This document shows, piece by piece, positions 24,401 to 39,400 of a stretch of DNA of 64,000 nucleotides (positions are counted from its first letter, which is position 1; the number at the start of each line of letters is the position of its first letter). Below the pieces are notes generated by a model. The model saw only the letters and a program-made list of their open reading frames with translations, was not told the DNA's origin and made no database searches. A program made the translations under genes and the position numbers. The DNA comes from Rachycentron canadum (Eukaryota > Chordata > Actinopteri > Carangiformes > Rachycentridae): the NCBI GenBank assembly GCA_038496675.1, contig CM076669.1:16036707-16100706 (forward strand), given 5' to 3'.

Positions 24401-27400
24401 TTCATCCATATGTGAACAGTCCTGAACAGAAACATGCAGAAACATGTCATACAAGATCCAATGATATGACAACATGAAAAGCATGAAAGAGAAATTAGTC
24501 CAAACTGAGGCTGGTTACTGGACTATTCATTGCACTGTATGTTCCTCAAATTCTGTTTGCAGAGACAGTATCTTTAAACTGGGACTATTTTAACGGCAGG
24601 AATTTTTTAAAAAAAGATCTAAAAACAGATTTTGATACTTCATCAGGGTAATTTCCAAAATTTTTTTCTTATAAAAAGGAAGACGGAAGTCATGAAAAAA
24701 GCTCCTCTGCCTGTGTCAGACTGTGGTGAGTTCACATGCCACTGCTATTAGCATTTCTTCTTTTATACTTCTTTTATACTATACTTTCTATGATACTGAT
24801 TCAAGACATACTGAGTTTACATAATTTCATTAAAATTCATTTTTATTTGAATAAGTGAAAACAGTATATTGTAATATTGGTGTGTAGTGATTACAGTTCA
24901 TTCGCAGTGGAATTAGGACACTGCTTATGCTTCGCTGCCATGATTCATTTTCCCATGAAAATTGAATGAGGTATGTGCTTCCAGGTCCACCAGTGGAGGT
25001 GTGTTCAGGGTTTACCTGTAAGGTGCAGTTCATCATGCGGACAATGTAGTCAAACTGCTGGTCATCCAGCACAGCTCGGTTCTGCAGGACATGCTGGTTG
25101 AGCTCCTGGGTCAAACAAACCCGGGCTGCCCGACCCTTCAGGGCCCGCAGCACAGCTGGCATCAGCTGGGCAGAGGAGACACAGAATCAAATCTCAAATT
25201 AATACAAAGAATTAAACAAATAGCAAAAAATTCAAACAGATACTGACATGTTTTTTAAAAAACCAGCACAGACTCATCACACTCACCTTCTTCGCCTCCA
25301 GCATCTTGTTCTCAAAGATGTATGTGATGCAGTTCCTGACCACCTCCAGCCTGCGAGCGCTGTTGGCCATCACATTGCCATTTCTGTCCACAATGTCTCC
25401 TGCAGAGATGAGGTAGTTTATCAGACACTCATTCATCACTGCAGCACCATACTCAACCCCATTAAACACACACTGTGAGACAGATTGTTGAAGTCAAAGG
25501 TTCACACAGGAAGTTTGAGGTACAAGGGAAGACAGTAAACTTGGTTTAACAGTTCTACTGATGCAACTATCAACACCCAGCACCAGCACCCACAGCCACA
25601 CAACTGAATGAAGTTTGCCACTTTGCGTCTAACCAACATTATCTTTACAACCATGTGCTGCAACCCAGTGATTGTTTCTTAACAACTGTTTCACATGATT
25701 TAGAAAGTGTTGCAGTTTCAGCCTCTCAGGCTGCTCCCCAACTCACCCAGTGGGGGTCCAGAGGGCACCATGCCCTTGAGCTCTGCCTTGACCACTGGAG
25801 GTGCAGTCTTGAGCTTAGCGGCAGCGTGGTCGATGAAGAGCTGCACTGCGACCTCGTCCAGCACAGGGAAGGGCGCCTGTCCAGTGTTTTGGCTGTTTTC
25901 TGATGGCCGCTGGACCTTGTGCATCGCTACTGCGGGGTAGGGATTCTCCTAAGAGAAGGAAGACACAGACACATAAAGATCCTGAAGAAAGACAAAGAAG
26001 AAACTGGATAGTTTCAAGTTGTTAGAGAGAAGGATAAATTCAGTAAAGGGGAGAAGGGACTTTTGTGAGCCTACATTTTTAAAGAGCTGCTCAGCCAGCT
26101 CCTTCACATGGTTCATGACTTTGTGTGGACAGGCCTCCTCTTGTCGTATCCGCTCTCCCTCATTGGCCACCAGCTGTGGAAACAGGACAAGGCAGTGAGG
26201 TCGCCTGAAACATCAGCAGATCAACGGTAACTGACAGTCTCTCTTAAACCTTTTTCAAACTGAAATAGAACAATGAACATGTTAAAGTGCCTGCTGTAGA
26301 AAGTGGTTAAAATTAACTGGGCCTTTTTTTTTTTGCATCTTGTGCACGTGTACACACATGCACATAGGTGATGTGACACACATTCATGCTCACAGTTTTA
26401 ACAGAGGTAAACTGCGTGTTTGTGAACAATGTAAGTAGAAAGATATTCGGCTTTACAAATCTTTGATAATGGAATAATATATAATTGATATTATAACTGT
26501 TTAAAAATATATTTTCTGATAATTCTCACCAGCGTTGGATGGCACTTTTAATACTTTTTTGATTCGGGAGATAAATCATAAGCATCCATAACATCTCACC
26601 AAATTATAGTAAATTTTATTCTTTATTGACAAATGACATTGTCTATGTTCCTCTGCCTGTCAGAAATGACAGTTAGCAGATAGAACAGTTCTGTCCTTAA
26701 CCAGCCTTCTGTAACTAGATGGTCAACAAAAAGAGTGGTGCACATCGTGTTGACAGACTCACATCATCAAACAGGTCAGTGGCTCTGTAAGGAGGGCCCC
26801 TCTCTGACACAAAACCTGCAAACGCCATGCCGTCCAACACCTTCATGAGGAAGTCATCCTCCGACAGCGTCCTCTGACCCAGGAAGGCAGCCTGTGGAGA
26901 CACACGTTAGCATTTGATCTAATTCTGTCATGTAACACACACGATTAATCTGTAATGTTAGATATCAGTATCATTTACAGCTGATTTAATTTCCTGTACC
27001 TTGTGGAAGCGGATAACTGGTTCGGGGTGAATCCGAATGATGTGTAAACACCAGCGATAGCCCTGGAAGAGTCGAGCGAACAGCCACAGGAAGACTGCAC
27101 GGATCTCCTTATCCTGGAGGACAAACAACAGATGAATTAAATGTCCCATACAGTCTTAAAGTCCACCTCCATGTGGTCTTTGATTATAAAGAAGGTCTAT
27201 ATTAATACTGTGAAAGTATCAAAGAACTCAGTCCACAGAGAAATGATCACAGCCTGTATTAAGAAACTGAGCTTTAAAACTAGCCGTCAGGACTTCTGGG
27301 ACTTTGTGATGTCACAACAAAGCAGTCACTGACCTCGGCCACACCCCCAAGCCCCACCCACCTGGACCCACCGTCCAACCTAGCAGGATTTGGTTTCTCT

Positions 27401-30400
27401 GAGTGTTTACCTGAAACTTGATATATTTTTATTGGATCACTCAGAAAACAGTCAGCCAGGATCAGATCCTCTTCTCTGATTGGCTGACTGACCTTTTGTT
27501 ACTAGAGCTCCAGAGCTCAGCCTGAGAGAGGAGATGTAAAACTACACTGAGATGGTTTTTGGTTCTTAAAATCACAAATGTGGATATTGATATCAACACT
27601 TCTGATAAAACAAATAAAAAATAAATAAAACATATAAAATATGGGACCTTTAAAGTCAACACACACCTCGACTGACTATACAGCCATGGTGTACATTGTT
27701 CAGCTTACCCCATTAGACATTTGTTTTAAATTGTGCCACAATTGGAATATGAATTCTTGAGTATATATCCTTTGTAAGGTCCATTGACCATTACCCACCG
27801 ATATCTCATCAGTTCATATTGTGTCCAAATGAATGTTTTGAAGAAAATGGATTTTTCTTACCTGGATCTTGAGAGCAGAGGGTTGTGTTGACACCGGGGG
27901 GAAGGCATGATCAGCAACTTCCAGCTCTGGATCCAAAACCTAGAACAACAGGACACCACCATCAAACGACTCTGACTACATCTCTTTACCGCTCTGCTGT
28001 CACTCTTCTCTCGTCACACTCTTTCAGTGGGATTTTGCTTAAAGGAGTCAGTAACAATAGATAATCACACTAAGCATTGCTGTTTAAAACACCTAAAAGT
28101 GTGTGTGCATCTTTTTTAAAGATACTGTCAGTGTTGATGTTTGGGTGCTCTCACTGACAGATTTTATTTTGTCTAGCTTTAGGAAAGACAAAATTATTCA
28201 GATTCCAGCTGCAACATATTCAGGCATAACAAATACTATCCCTTGGAAACAGCCTGTGGTCTCAGATATATTATATGTTTATCTATTCAGCTGACTGTAA
28301 GGAGAGCAAAGCAGTTAAGCCCTGGTTCATGGTTGCTGCCCAACAATCTACAGCACCATCGTTCCCACAGCCGTCCCTCAAACCAGTCTCCACCTCTCTA
28401 TACAAACCCCTCGATCAGTTTTCCTGCTCCGCAATTATCTATTCTTGTGTCTTGTGTCAGTGATGGAGGTCAGTCCCACCTGTGTGACCTGATCAGACTG
28501 GCTGATACTTTTGAGTCTGTTAAGGTCATTAGTCGTCCACCCAGGTACAAATTGATCAGGTCAAAGCCAGCTTGTCCTCCAGTTTAGAAGTCTGTGTTGA
28601 TGCTGACACACATTGATCTGCTGTCTGAGGACACAGGCTCATAACCCAGTTAACTTCTCTCTGACTCATTTCCAGCTTCAATTCCATCAACACAGGGTAA
28701 TGACCACAACACACAAGTCTCCAGGTTAGAAGTCACGAAGCACACAGAGCAGCCAGTAACAGAAACACAACAACATGAGGGATGACCCATAGATTTCACA
28801 ATAAAATCATTTTAACTTTTAATAGATCTGTTTTTTTTAGCCTTGTGCTAATATTTAGCAGATGTCCCAGCAAGTAAGTCACAGTTCAGGTTTTTGCTAG
28901 AGGACACTAACAAAAAGCCGCTGTCAGGATTGTAGAAATTAACATATTTTTACTTTGCTGGAAATGAGGAGTGACTTCATTTAACTGTGACAGTACTGGA
29001 ACTGGAGAACAGAACAATGACCATTATAATTTGATGTTTCAGTCTCATTGCTGTCATCACTCTCTGACATGACATAATTATAACATAAGACAGCAGAATT
29101 CTTACGGGATCCACCAAACATAATTAACTCGCAGAGCAGTCTGTGGTCTAAATCCTTGTTAAACACGTTTAATTTGCTTTAACATAAAATAAGGAAATAA
29201 TTAGTCAGTCAACACAGGATCTGACATAGGTGAATGAGTGTCTACTTTCAGGAAAAATCAGGACAATGCATGTATGATTAGAGAATATACCAGGATGAAA
29301 TATTATAAATACTGAAAGGCTTCATGGGAAGATGGCAAAATCCTGGCAGCATCCAAACACAGTTGGCATATCTGAGCCGAGACAGAGACGTGAACGCCAA
29401 CTCCAGCCTCTTCCAAATAAACACATCCTAACCTCTGCCTGAGTAACATCATAGCTGCAGAGAATGCAGCCCTGAGTTACCAGCAGAGGGAAAACTAGCT
29501 CCACCAGAAACTCATCCATCACTTTTAATAATCAAACAAAATGCACCATCATGTTTTACATGTGACAGCAGACAGAGCAGTCTCTGCAGGAGGGCTCAAC
29601 TTACCATCGTAACATGCTTTAAAAAGGATTTTATTACAACTGACCCTGAGTGATCCACCAGAAACCCCCTATTTCAAACAGAAAGGGACTGATGATGTTT
29701 CTATGTTTAAACTGGGTTCATCTCATCTTAATTTGGGATCAGAAGCTTTTATTTTGTTTCTGATCTGTGTATCTGTGCTCTGGCTTTCTTAGGCTTGTTG
29801 TCTCCCAGTAAAATAAGAGTTGTTATTTTCCTCCAGAATTTACTGTTAATCAGGTTCAAAATATCTTTATTACTACCAGTGCCTTTCAAAACAGTAAAAC
29901 AATTAAAGTTAAGGAGGTGAAGTCTTTATACAGACACTGTGTATTGCTTTAAAAACACTTGAAGCCATTAACAGTGTCATCACTACTAGCTTATCTTAGT
30001 GTTAAATCTGTGGCACGTGAGCTCTCAGAGCAACAAAACAGTGAGTAAACAAAAGAATCAGCCCCCCCCGAGCAGAGCAGTGCTTATGCGACATTGAGTA
30101 AACTCTGACCAAACTGTCGACAAGCCCAGTAGTGTGTCATGAAATAATTATGAATCATTTTATTTGAATTGTGACTGTAATCACAATATTTCTCATAGCA
30201 CATCCTGTTATTTGTGACTGAGCATCTTATCACAAACTGGGAACGATTTCCTGCAACAGTTCTGCTGTTATCTACAAACATGACATTGAATAAAATGACT
30301 AACAAAGAAATCTTGCTGTTTAACCATATCCCATCCCATAATTGTAACGAAACATATACACAGTAAATAGCACCACCAAAGGGAAAAAGCATAGAAAATT

Positions 30401-33400
30401 CATGCATAGATCAATAGGCTAATAAGGAAGCTGGGAAATCATTTACACATGTAAAGAGATAGAAAGTATTTCTGAGAACAGGCTGGGACACAGGAAGGGG
30501 CTCAGGCTGCAGGACGCAGTGAAGTGCTCCACATGAGCTGATGTTGTTTGAAGTGGTTGATAGGGAAACAATAGGGAAGTACAGAAATAGCATTTGATAA
30601 AAACTGTTTTACTACAAAGTGTGAGGTTGATAAGGTTGGAACTACGGCTGAGCTGGCATGGTAGCAGGTGGAACATTTCGATTCCCAGCTCCATCTGCCT
30701 GCCAACCCCAAACTGCCCCCCATGTGTCATCAGTGGGTGAATGTGTGTAGGAAAAGGTGCTGTGTGAACGTATGTAAGAAGAACTTTGAGTGGTTGATAA
30801 GACTAGAGAACACTTATCAACTCATTTAGTGGAGTCCAAAATAAAATAAATAAAAACATGAAAAAATGACCCACAAACCACTTAGGATAAATGAAATGTT
30901 CACAGGAATCAAAGAAAGAAAAGTTATTGAACAGCCAGAAAAAGGTGGCTCCTGGCATTTCAACCCATTAACCACGGCTGGTGAATTTACTGCTCGGTAG
31001 GTAAACCCCACCGGAAATTTCCCAGCATTCAGTAGCAGTGTGTACTGTGCGTGTGGTCAGTGTCAGGACGTAGGTCTTACCATGGAAAGCACGGTCTGGG
31101 TCTGCTGAAGGAGCGGTTCAGGCAGTAGGGAGATGTGCACACACTCGGGGATGGTCACTGTGCCGCCGTCCAGGTCGGCGATGATCACATCCAACTGAGC
31201 ACAAAACACACACACTTGTCATCTCTGCTTTTGAGACATCAGCATAATAAACAGCACATTAAGGAAAAACACACACACAGACAGAGGATCTCATCTCTGT
31301 CAACAGCTGCTCATTACATTAAGCACAAACTACAGAACACACATCCTTGTCTCATTGCAGACAGCAGGAAGGGCTGCCCGTGCCATAACCTCCGACCCTC
31401 GACCCACACCGCTGCTCGTGCATTGGTTATGTCTGCTTGACTACTGTACAAAACACAGCCTGTCATTGTTTTGTGAAACAATGGCTCCATCAGAGCAGCA
31501 GTGAGTGGCATGCAGCAGCATTCATTACACAACTCAATAAGATAGTAACAAATTATTCCCTTTGATCAAGGGATCTCATGTATTGTCGTTTATGTTGGTT
31601 TATTTGATGTTGGCAAGCTTTATATAGAGTAGTGTGTTGGAGTCTATGGAGGTGAACAGGTATCCGATGACCAGATGGCAGCAGGGGCAGGTTTAATAAA
31701 AGACAGATGAACCACTGTTTGATGGGTCAGTAAGAGTTTACATGAAACCTACCCCACACTGTGATCAAAACGCAGATCCTCAGAGCAGCAAGGGTATTAG
31801 CAAGTCTTATGTGTGTTTTTTGACCAGCGTCTTAAAGAGAATTTTAGTTTTTGTTCAATTTTAAGACTTTCAGCTCTCTCATACAGATGTAAACTGGCAA
31901 CAGGTGTTTCAACCTCTTCCACACAGTGCACACTGGGTTTTTGTAATGATATTACTATTTTGTTTGTTGTTGATATAATGTGTTATATGTAAAGGACATT
32001 TTGACTTCTAGCTGACTGCCATCCCTTTCTGATTCTCTTTTCCTTGAGGAGGCACTGGCACATTGATCTATCATACTGCAGTGAAGAGAACCCACCAGTT
32101 CTTGTGTCTCGGAGCGGAAGAATGAATTGACACCAATGATGAAGGGAGTGGGAGTACTCAGGACCTCTAGTAGTTTTCCCGGCAGGATGGGAACGTAGGT
32201 GAAGCTGAGAGAGACACAAACAGAGCGGGACAGTGTTTTAACCCATGGTAACACCTGGAGACACAGCACTCAGAGACTGCAGACTGGAAACACACCTGTA
32301 TTTGAGGGGGAACATAATGGCCAGCAGTCCACGGCAGGCATCCGTCAGTCTCTGGTAGCTGCTGGACAAGAACAGGATCTTATGTTCCGTCAGCGCCGCG
32401 CAGAACAGATACAACACGTTCACTATACCTGAGGGAGAAGAGTGCGCAGACAGGAGGTCACAGGAAGTCTGGGAGGTCAAACTCATCCCTACACATCCTC
32501 ATACTCACTGTCCTAGAAGTGAAAAAGTTCATTTCCTGACTGTCTACTTCATTAAGTACTTCTGTATGATCTAATGCAGCTCTGCTCTGCCACACTTCCT
32601 ACTTCTGTCAAACTGAGATGGTTAATGAGTCATGTTTATGATTGAGGGTTTATTTAGAGGTTCCTAATATTCTATCTGCCTTATGTTTGTAAATAAGTTG
32701 GACAAAATATGGCCCTCTAGTGTAGCACCAACACTCACTGATACAGATAGAGTTAAATCAACAGCACGTCATGAAGGTAAAATTCATGGCAGAGCTGCTG
32801 TTGTGGATTGCATTAGGTCAAGTATGAACAGTATCAGGTTGACTGACCTACCAAACAATTAGCCAAAATTAGCTAAACCACAACCAGTGTGAGTAAAAAG
32901 ATTTCTACATGGATCTGCAAAATCTGAAAACATCTGGAAATGGATTTGGCATTATAAATTTATAAAATATTATATGTTCATACCAAGCTGTCTGAAGAGC
33001 TGGGCCACACTGCTGCCGCTGACAGGAAGTGAGTCATTGATGGGAGTCTGGATAACTTGCCGGTCGCCAGCACCTAATGTTATAGTCCTCTATAGATTAA
33101 GAGAGAGGAGGAGAGAAAAGAAAAATTAATAACAGGTAGGTGACAAGAGAACGAATGTTGTTTCTCAGAAAACCGGGGTTTGACAGTTCGGTTTAATCAC
33201 AGTTGTGCGTCAGCGCAGCGTTACTCAGCGACAGAGAGATGGAGAATCCCAGAAGCTTAGCAGGTACATGACAATTGGCACAAGCCATTCCACTCCATGC
33301 CAACAACCTTACTGCAAAACAACAACAGCACCACCATATCAATGAGCCTTTATGGGAAACTGGAGTCCCAGTGACATGGCAGGTGTCATGCACAGGTGAT

Positions 33401-36400
33401 TTTCCACTGCAGTCTAATGTAAGCACACATGGAAAGGGGATTGGTCAGGGAGACTCTGTACAAAGCATTGATTTAGGTACATGAAACATATCCTGGGATA
33501 TATTTAAAGGTCCTAAAAAGTCTAAAGGTGGACCTCCATGTGGTCTTTGATTATAAATCAGGTCTAGGTTCTATATGAATACAGTGAAAGTATCAAAGGT
33601 CTCAGTCAACAGAGAAATGCTCACAGCCTGTTTTCAGAAACTGAGCCTTAAAACCAGCCGTCAGGACTTCTGGAACTTTGTGATGTCACAACAAATCAGC
33701 TACGCCTCAAGCCCCGCCCACCTGGAGCCACCATCCAACCTTGCAGGATTTGGTTTCTCTGAGTGTTTTACCTGAAATCTGAAATCTGGCTGACTGTGGT
33801 TAGAGCTCCAGAGAAAAGCCTGAGACAAGACATAAAACTACACTGAGATGGTTTGCATGTTAAAACTGCAAATATATCTTCTTATGGAGATCAATACTTC
33901 AAAATAAAAACACTGGAAAGTGTTTTTATTTTGAATATGGGATCTTTAAAATTTTTAACATTTAACACTGTAGAAAGTTTTAACTGAGCTGATTTGCAAC
34001 ATGAAAAGGCTGAAACAGTGTTTTGTTTTTTTTTTTAAAATTGCTATTGCAGTACTCATAATGCTCACTACTCAAAATCTCACATTAGACTGTGTCTGAT
34101 CTGAACTTGTGTGACAAAAGACAAAGCCAATAAATATTGATTTGTGTTTAGTCTGGATTACAACTGTACCCGAGAGAGCCAAGAGAGATGATTTAGACTG
34201 TGAAAAAGAAATCTATACAGTACAATTACTATCATTCAGTATAGATGTGAGTCTAGTGAGGCAAAATAACATATACAGAGCACAGCAAAGCTCCGGGACC
34301 TGATTTCTGACACTGTGATAGTCACAGATAACGTGATTCTAATTTTATGTCCTGGTGACTAGAGAAAACAAAATTAGAAGAACAACAGGACTGGGCTAGC
34401 TGGGAGGGAAGAGTGCAGCATTATCTCATGCTCTCTACAGCAATAGCGTCAGCAAACATAGACGAGCAGTTCAATGCTGTGATTCAACATCTGATCATCT
34501 GGTGTGTTCACTCGTGTGCTTGCTTCACTTCTGTGAACTTTTGGTGATCTGATAATAAGAGGCAGTCATGTAGATAAGTGTTAATTACATGGTTAATTAG
34601 GTGCATCCTTTTGCTATATAACCATGTGGCTCTGATGTAGGATCTCTAAGATTTCTCTTAGCTAGAATACTATAAGCTTTATTTAGATGGACCAATGCAA
34701 CAAGGTGATTTGTTGTTAATGTATTTGTTCGAGACTTCAGTACAAACAGATAATGAACAATATGATACATCTTAAGAGAGGTTAGTATAATTGACAAATA
34801 TTTGACATTAATAAAAACTTCCCATTCACATGTCCTGTGAAGTAATCAATGTGCTTGTATTTCTTCGCCAGGTTCTCCCACTGACTTCCAGTACTGTTTT
34901 TGTTGTCAAAGTGGGGTTCATGGAGCCCTGATGGTCCTTGGGCAGGTCCCCAATAAAAAGGGGAGTAATTCATTTTCACTATATTTCCCTCCAGAGGTAA
35001 CACAATGACAGAATGTGCAACTGTTATGGTTGTGGGTTTCTGAAATAAAAGACCTAAAAACAAACCTCTTATCACATGGTCTAATTTGTGACTTCAGGGT
35101 TCTTGATGTAAAAAAGTGAGTGTGAGAGTTTTCCATTGAGAGTTTGACTTTGTGTTGGCAGCAACTTAGCCAACTGTTTAGCTAGTTTGCTATTCAAACA
35201 AACAGGAGAGGTTGTAACCTACAAAAAACACATTTATAACAGTTACGAGGAAGCTGCTTTACAACCATGTAGTGATTAGAATAATACACACTCTGGGTCA
35301 GGGGACAAAGGGATTGTTATTGTGTTGTTCTTGGCAGGCAGGAATTATACGTAGGATAAACTACATTGTGTTGAGGTTGATGGGATTACCATTCACTTAA
35401 TGTTTATTTAAAACTATCTAAGAAACTGTTGCATCTTTACTAAACTTCACTAAACTTCACTACTTTTGTATTTTCCATTTCAGGTCCACAATATGACTAC
35501 TGGTGGTTACAAAAGTCCCAAAGTCAAACGTTCTTTATCATGAAACTATGGAGCTGAAAGGCTTATCTTATCTTTGACTCACAAAGGCTGCTTGGTATTG
35601 TATGTTTAAAAAAAGAATGATCAGTTGTTGGTCACATATTGAGTATCAAAGCATTTTCATTGGTTCTCCTGCAACGGGCAGGGTGCAGGAAGGAGTGGAT
35701 TGGCTGAGGGGGATTGGTGGAGAAAAAAGGAAGCATGGGTAAGCTCAGGGCTGATAGGTGGCGAAGGGAGAATGTAGTCAGGCTGGCGTACCAATCTCTC
35801 CTCTCTCTCCTCTTGGCCCGGCTACACAAGCACCCAGCAGAGAGACACACGCACGCACGCACACACCCCGCAGAATAAGACCCAGGTTAGAAACAACAGG
35901 AGTGAGGGCACAGAATACCCAAATTTGACAACATGACAGTGATGTATCAGCATGGCAAAACAGAAAAGCTGCACAAACAATGCATCATAAACATGAGCTG
36001 CAAGATGATAGCTGTGTAAAAGTATAGGATGAGAGATGCATGCAAAACAAAGTAAAGCTATTATTTGGCAATCAGCAGTGCCGTAACAGCAACATATGAC
36101 TCATTTTATTCCCAACACAGACAGCAACAACAGTACAAACAATGGTACATGTGTTTGTCGTATAATAGCAATGATATAATAATAGCAGAGCAGTCCCTTG
36201 TAGGTCACATTCACCCTTCCAAGGTACAGAGGAGGAGCCTCAGTGAGCACAATGATCACTCTTGTCTTATGAGAGACTCACAGTTAAAATGGGGATCTAT
36301 CAAACAAGCTACATTATATCCTACATCCTTACATGGTTCTGAAAAGACACTCTAACAGCAGGGGAATTTTGAAACAGTTTTTAAAAAAAAAAAACTGAAA

Positions 36401-39400
36401 ACATCTGACCATAGTTTAGTTTAGTTTATCCAACATCACATGACTGTTGTTAAACCATAAGAGGTACTAAAACTGATACTGGTAACAACTGAGTTCCTGC
36501 ACAGAAATCACCTTCTAACCTCAACCTCACTGAAACACCACGATGATAACAGGTAACAGGAATCACTGCAGTTCTCAGGCTACGTGCTGCACTGAGAGTA
36601 AACATGCGTCTCCTCGTGTAATTAACTGACAGAGAGTAGCAACAACCTCCAGCATAATAGCCTGTGCAACTTTCAGCTCGAAGTGGATTATAATGTGTTC
36701 CTCCTGAATCAAACTCTGTCAGTCAGGACACCTGGCACTGTGACAGGCCATGTCCAGAAACTGGGACTGGAATTCCCTGTCACATTAATGAATTATAAAG
36801 ACAACTGTCTTAACACCAGTGGGTGAAAAAATGAGCAGTTGGCTGTCCTCCATACTAAATAAAGTCCTCTCCCACTGTGGGGGAATCTGAAATGACTACA
36901 GATACAGGTCAGAGGTCAGGGTGATGCCCTATATAAGGTGATTTACCACATTGTTCAGGGGAACTTCAGCAGAGTACAAGGCCACCATACTGTTCTCCTT
37001 CACCATTTCTCACAACCGGCCAACAGCCTCAACAGTATTCACGTCACATTAAAGTTGTGCAAACTGCTCAGATAAATGACTTCTTTTGTAATATCCCGCT
37101 GGTCAACCTGTCTCAGTCAAACACTCGTAAACATTATTTCACAAACACATTTCAGTCTCTCAACAGACTTCCATTCAACAGCCTGCTCCACTAGAGGTGG
37201 GTGATCTGGCAAAAAGATCACATGACAATCTTTGTGGGTAGAATCGCAGTCCATGATCCTAATCACAATCTGCATCCTTTTTCCACTCTGGTTATATTGT
37301 GAAAGTCCTCACTGGAAGTTGCGATTTGCATCTTTCTGCCACTTTGAAGCTTCTTTCTGATGTTTGTCCACTCTCCACCCATGACGCTCTTTACAAGTTG
37401 TGTCACAATCAATTCATCTGAAAAGCAGATCATACACCAAAGTAAGCTTGTCCACCCCTAGGCTTCACTATCGGTGCAGGTATATTTAACTTAAATGTTC
37501 ATGCATTCATTTCCTTTGTGTTGCTGCAACTGTCAACCTTTAGGAAATTTTGAACGTTGAAGAACATTTGAACTTAGCGCTTTCTTGATGAGTCGGAGAT
37601 TAAATTTCCCCAAAATCCATCAGAGCAGGACAGCACTGCTAACATTAGCCTACATTTTGGATTTTGATGTTGTGAGATCCTGGCCTGAATGTGCTTGTCA
37701 ACAATAAATGCAGAATGAAATGCAACTTGGTCTTATGTGTTAAATCCATTATAAAATGTTAAAGGTAAAATATTAAGTATTCCAACTAGCACAGCTATGT
37801 AATTCTAACTATCCTTTCTAATGTATATTTACACAGAGTCTCATGTTGGCCTTAGGAAGACTTAATAGTCATTGGTAGCAAAAGCTGTTTGGCTTGTGAC
37901 AGTGCTGCCAGGACAATATGTCTAATGGCCGAGATCATTTGAGTGTCATGTTGCCGGACTCTGTCTGTTTTTGTGCAGATGTTAACATTCACAAACAGAC
38001 TCTGAAGTAATGACATACACTTAGTGAAGCTGAGGGAAAAGTCTGGTGCGATTAAACACTGACTGGAATGCGTGTAAGTGCGTGGTACTCTTTGTTAAGT
38101 GGCCTGACCTCCTCTTGAATTCAGAAGAACAGCACTGTTTATACTTTAGGGCCCTCAAGCAGCTGTGTGCATTTAGTGCTATATATCTGGTTGAGTGGGA
38201 CAAACGAGACATTTTCTTATTTCATTACAAGTAACATACTCCTCTACAATCAAACCAGTGACAACAGTTAGGTTCTCAATCTGTCCATATGATGGAGAAT
38301 ATTTAAGGAATAAGCTTCAATTTTGGCCTGCACACTGATGAATGTTAATTTTTTCATATGTGTGTGAGAGCCTCTGCTGTTTGGGTCTGTATGTGTGTTA
38401 ATACTGCTTAGATCTGATTCTCTCATTCAGACACTGTGCGGCCCAGTAGGAAGCCATCTGCTGTCCCATATGGCCACCCAGCAGCTGAACTACAACCTGC
38501 ACAGCTTTGGGAGGGAGGGTGTATGTGTTTTGTCATGTTGTGGGGATCTAAATCTGTTCATGTGGTCTTTGATTATAAATCAGGTCTAGGTTCTATATTA
38601 ATACAGTGAAAGTATCAAAGGTCTCAGTCACAGAGAAATGCTCACAGCCTGTTTTCAGAAACTGAGCCTTAAAACCAGCCGTCAGGACTTCTGGGACTTT
38701 GTGATGTCACAACAAAGCAGTCACTGCCCTCAGTCACACCTCAAGCCCCACCCATCCAGGTCCACCATCCAAGTTTTTTCTACCTGAAATCTGCTATGTT
38801 TTTAGTAAAAATACAATGAGATGGTTTTTAGTTATTTTTTTATCTATCTATCTATCTATCCATTTATATATATATATATATATATCTCCCCTCTCATGGA
38901 TAGCAACATTTCAAATGAAACACAGGAGAAGTTATGGATCTTGAAGTTGAAGACGTGGTTTAAGGTCAGTGTACGAGTTAGTGTTAAAGGTAAGGTTTAG
39001 GGTTCGGCAAGTAGTAGTTATGGTTAAGGTTGTGTGTATGTGTGTGTGTGTGTGTGTGTGAGGGAGAGGGGGAGAGGGAGAGAGGGGGCGAGGGAAAGAG
39101 AGAGAGAGAGAAAGAGTGGAAACAACTTTAAAATAATTGTTGTAAAATGCTCATTAAGAGATGCAACAACTCAAATCCATGACAAATGCAAGAGGAGGGA
39201 AAAAAATGAAATGAAATGATTAACATGATTCTGTGAAAACTGTTTGATCACAAAACAGAAACATAGGTCAAAAACAGCTGAAGCACCATCAATCACACAT
39301 GATTTGAAATGACTGCAAGAAGGAACACATTCCTCAAAGAAAAGAAAACAACTCTTTTCTGCTTGATTAACAGAATCAGTAACATCAAGCTGGTTGTTGA

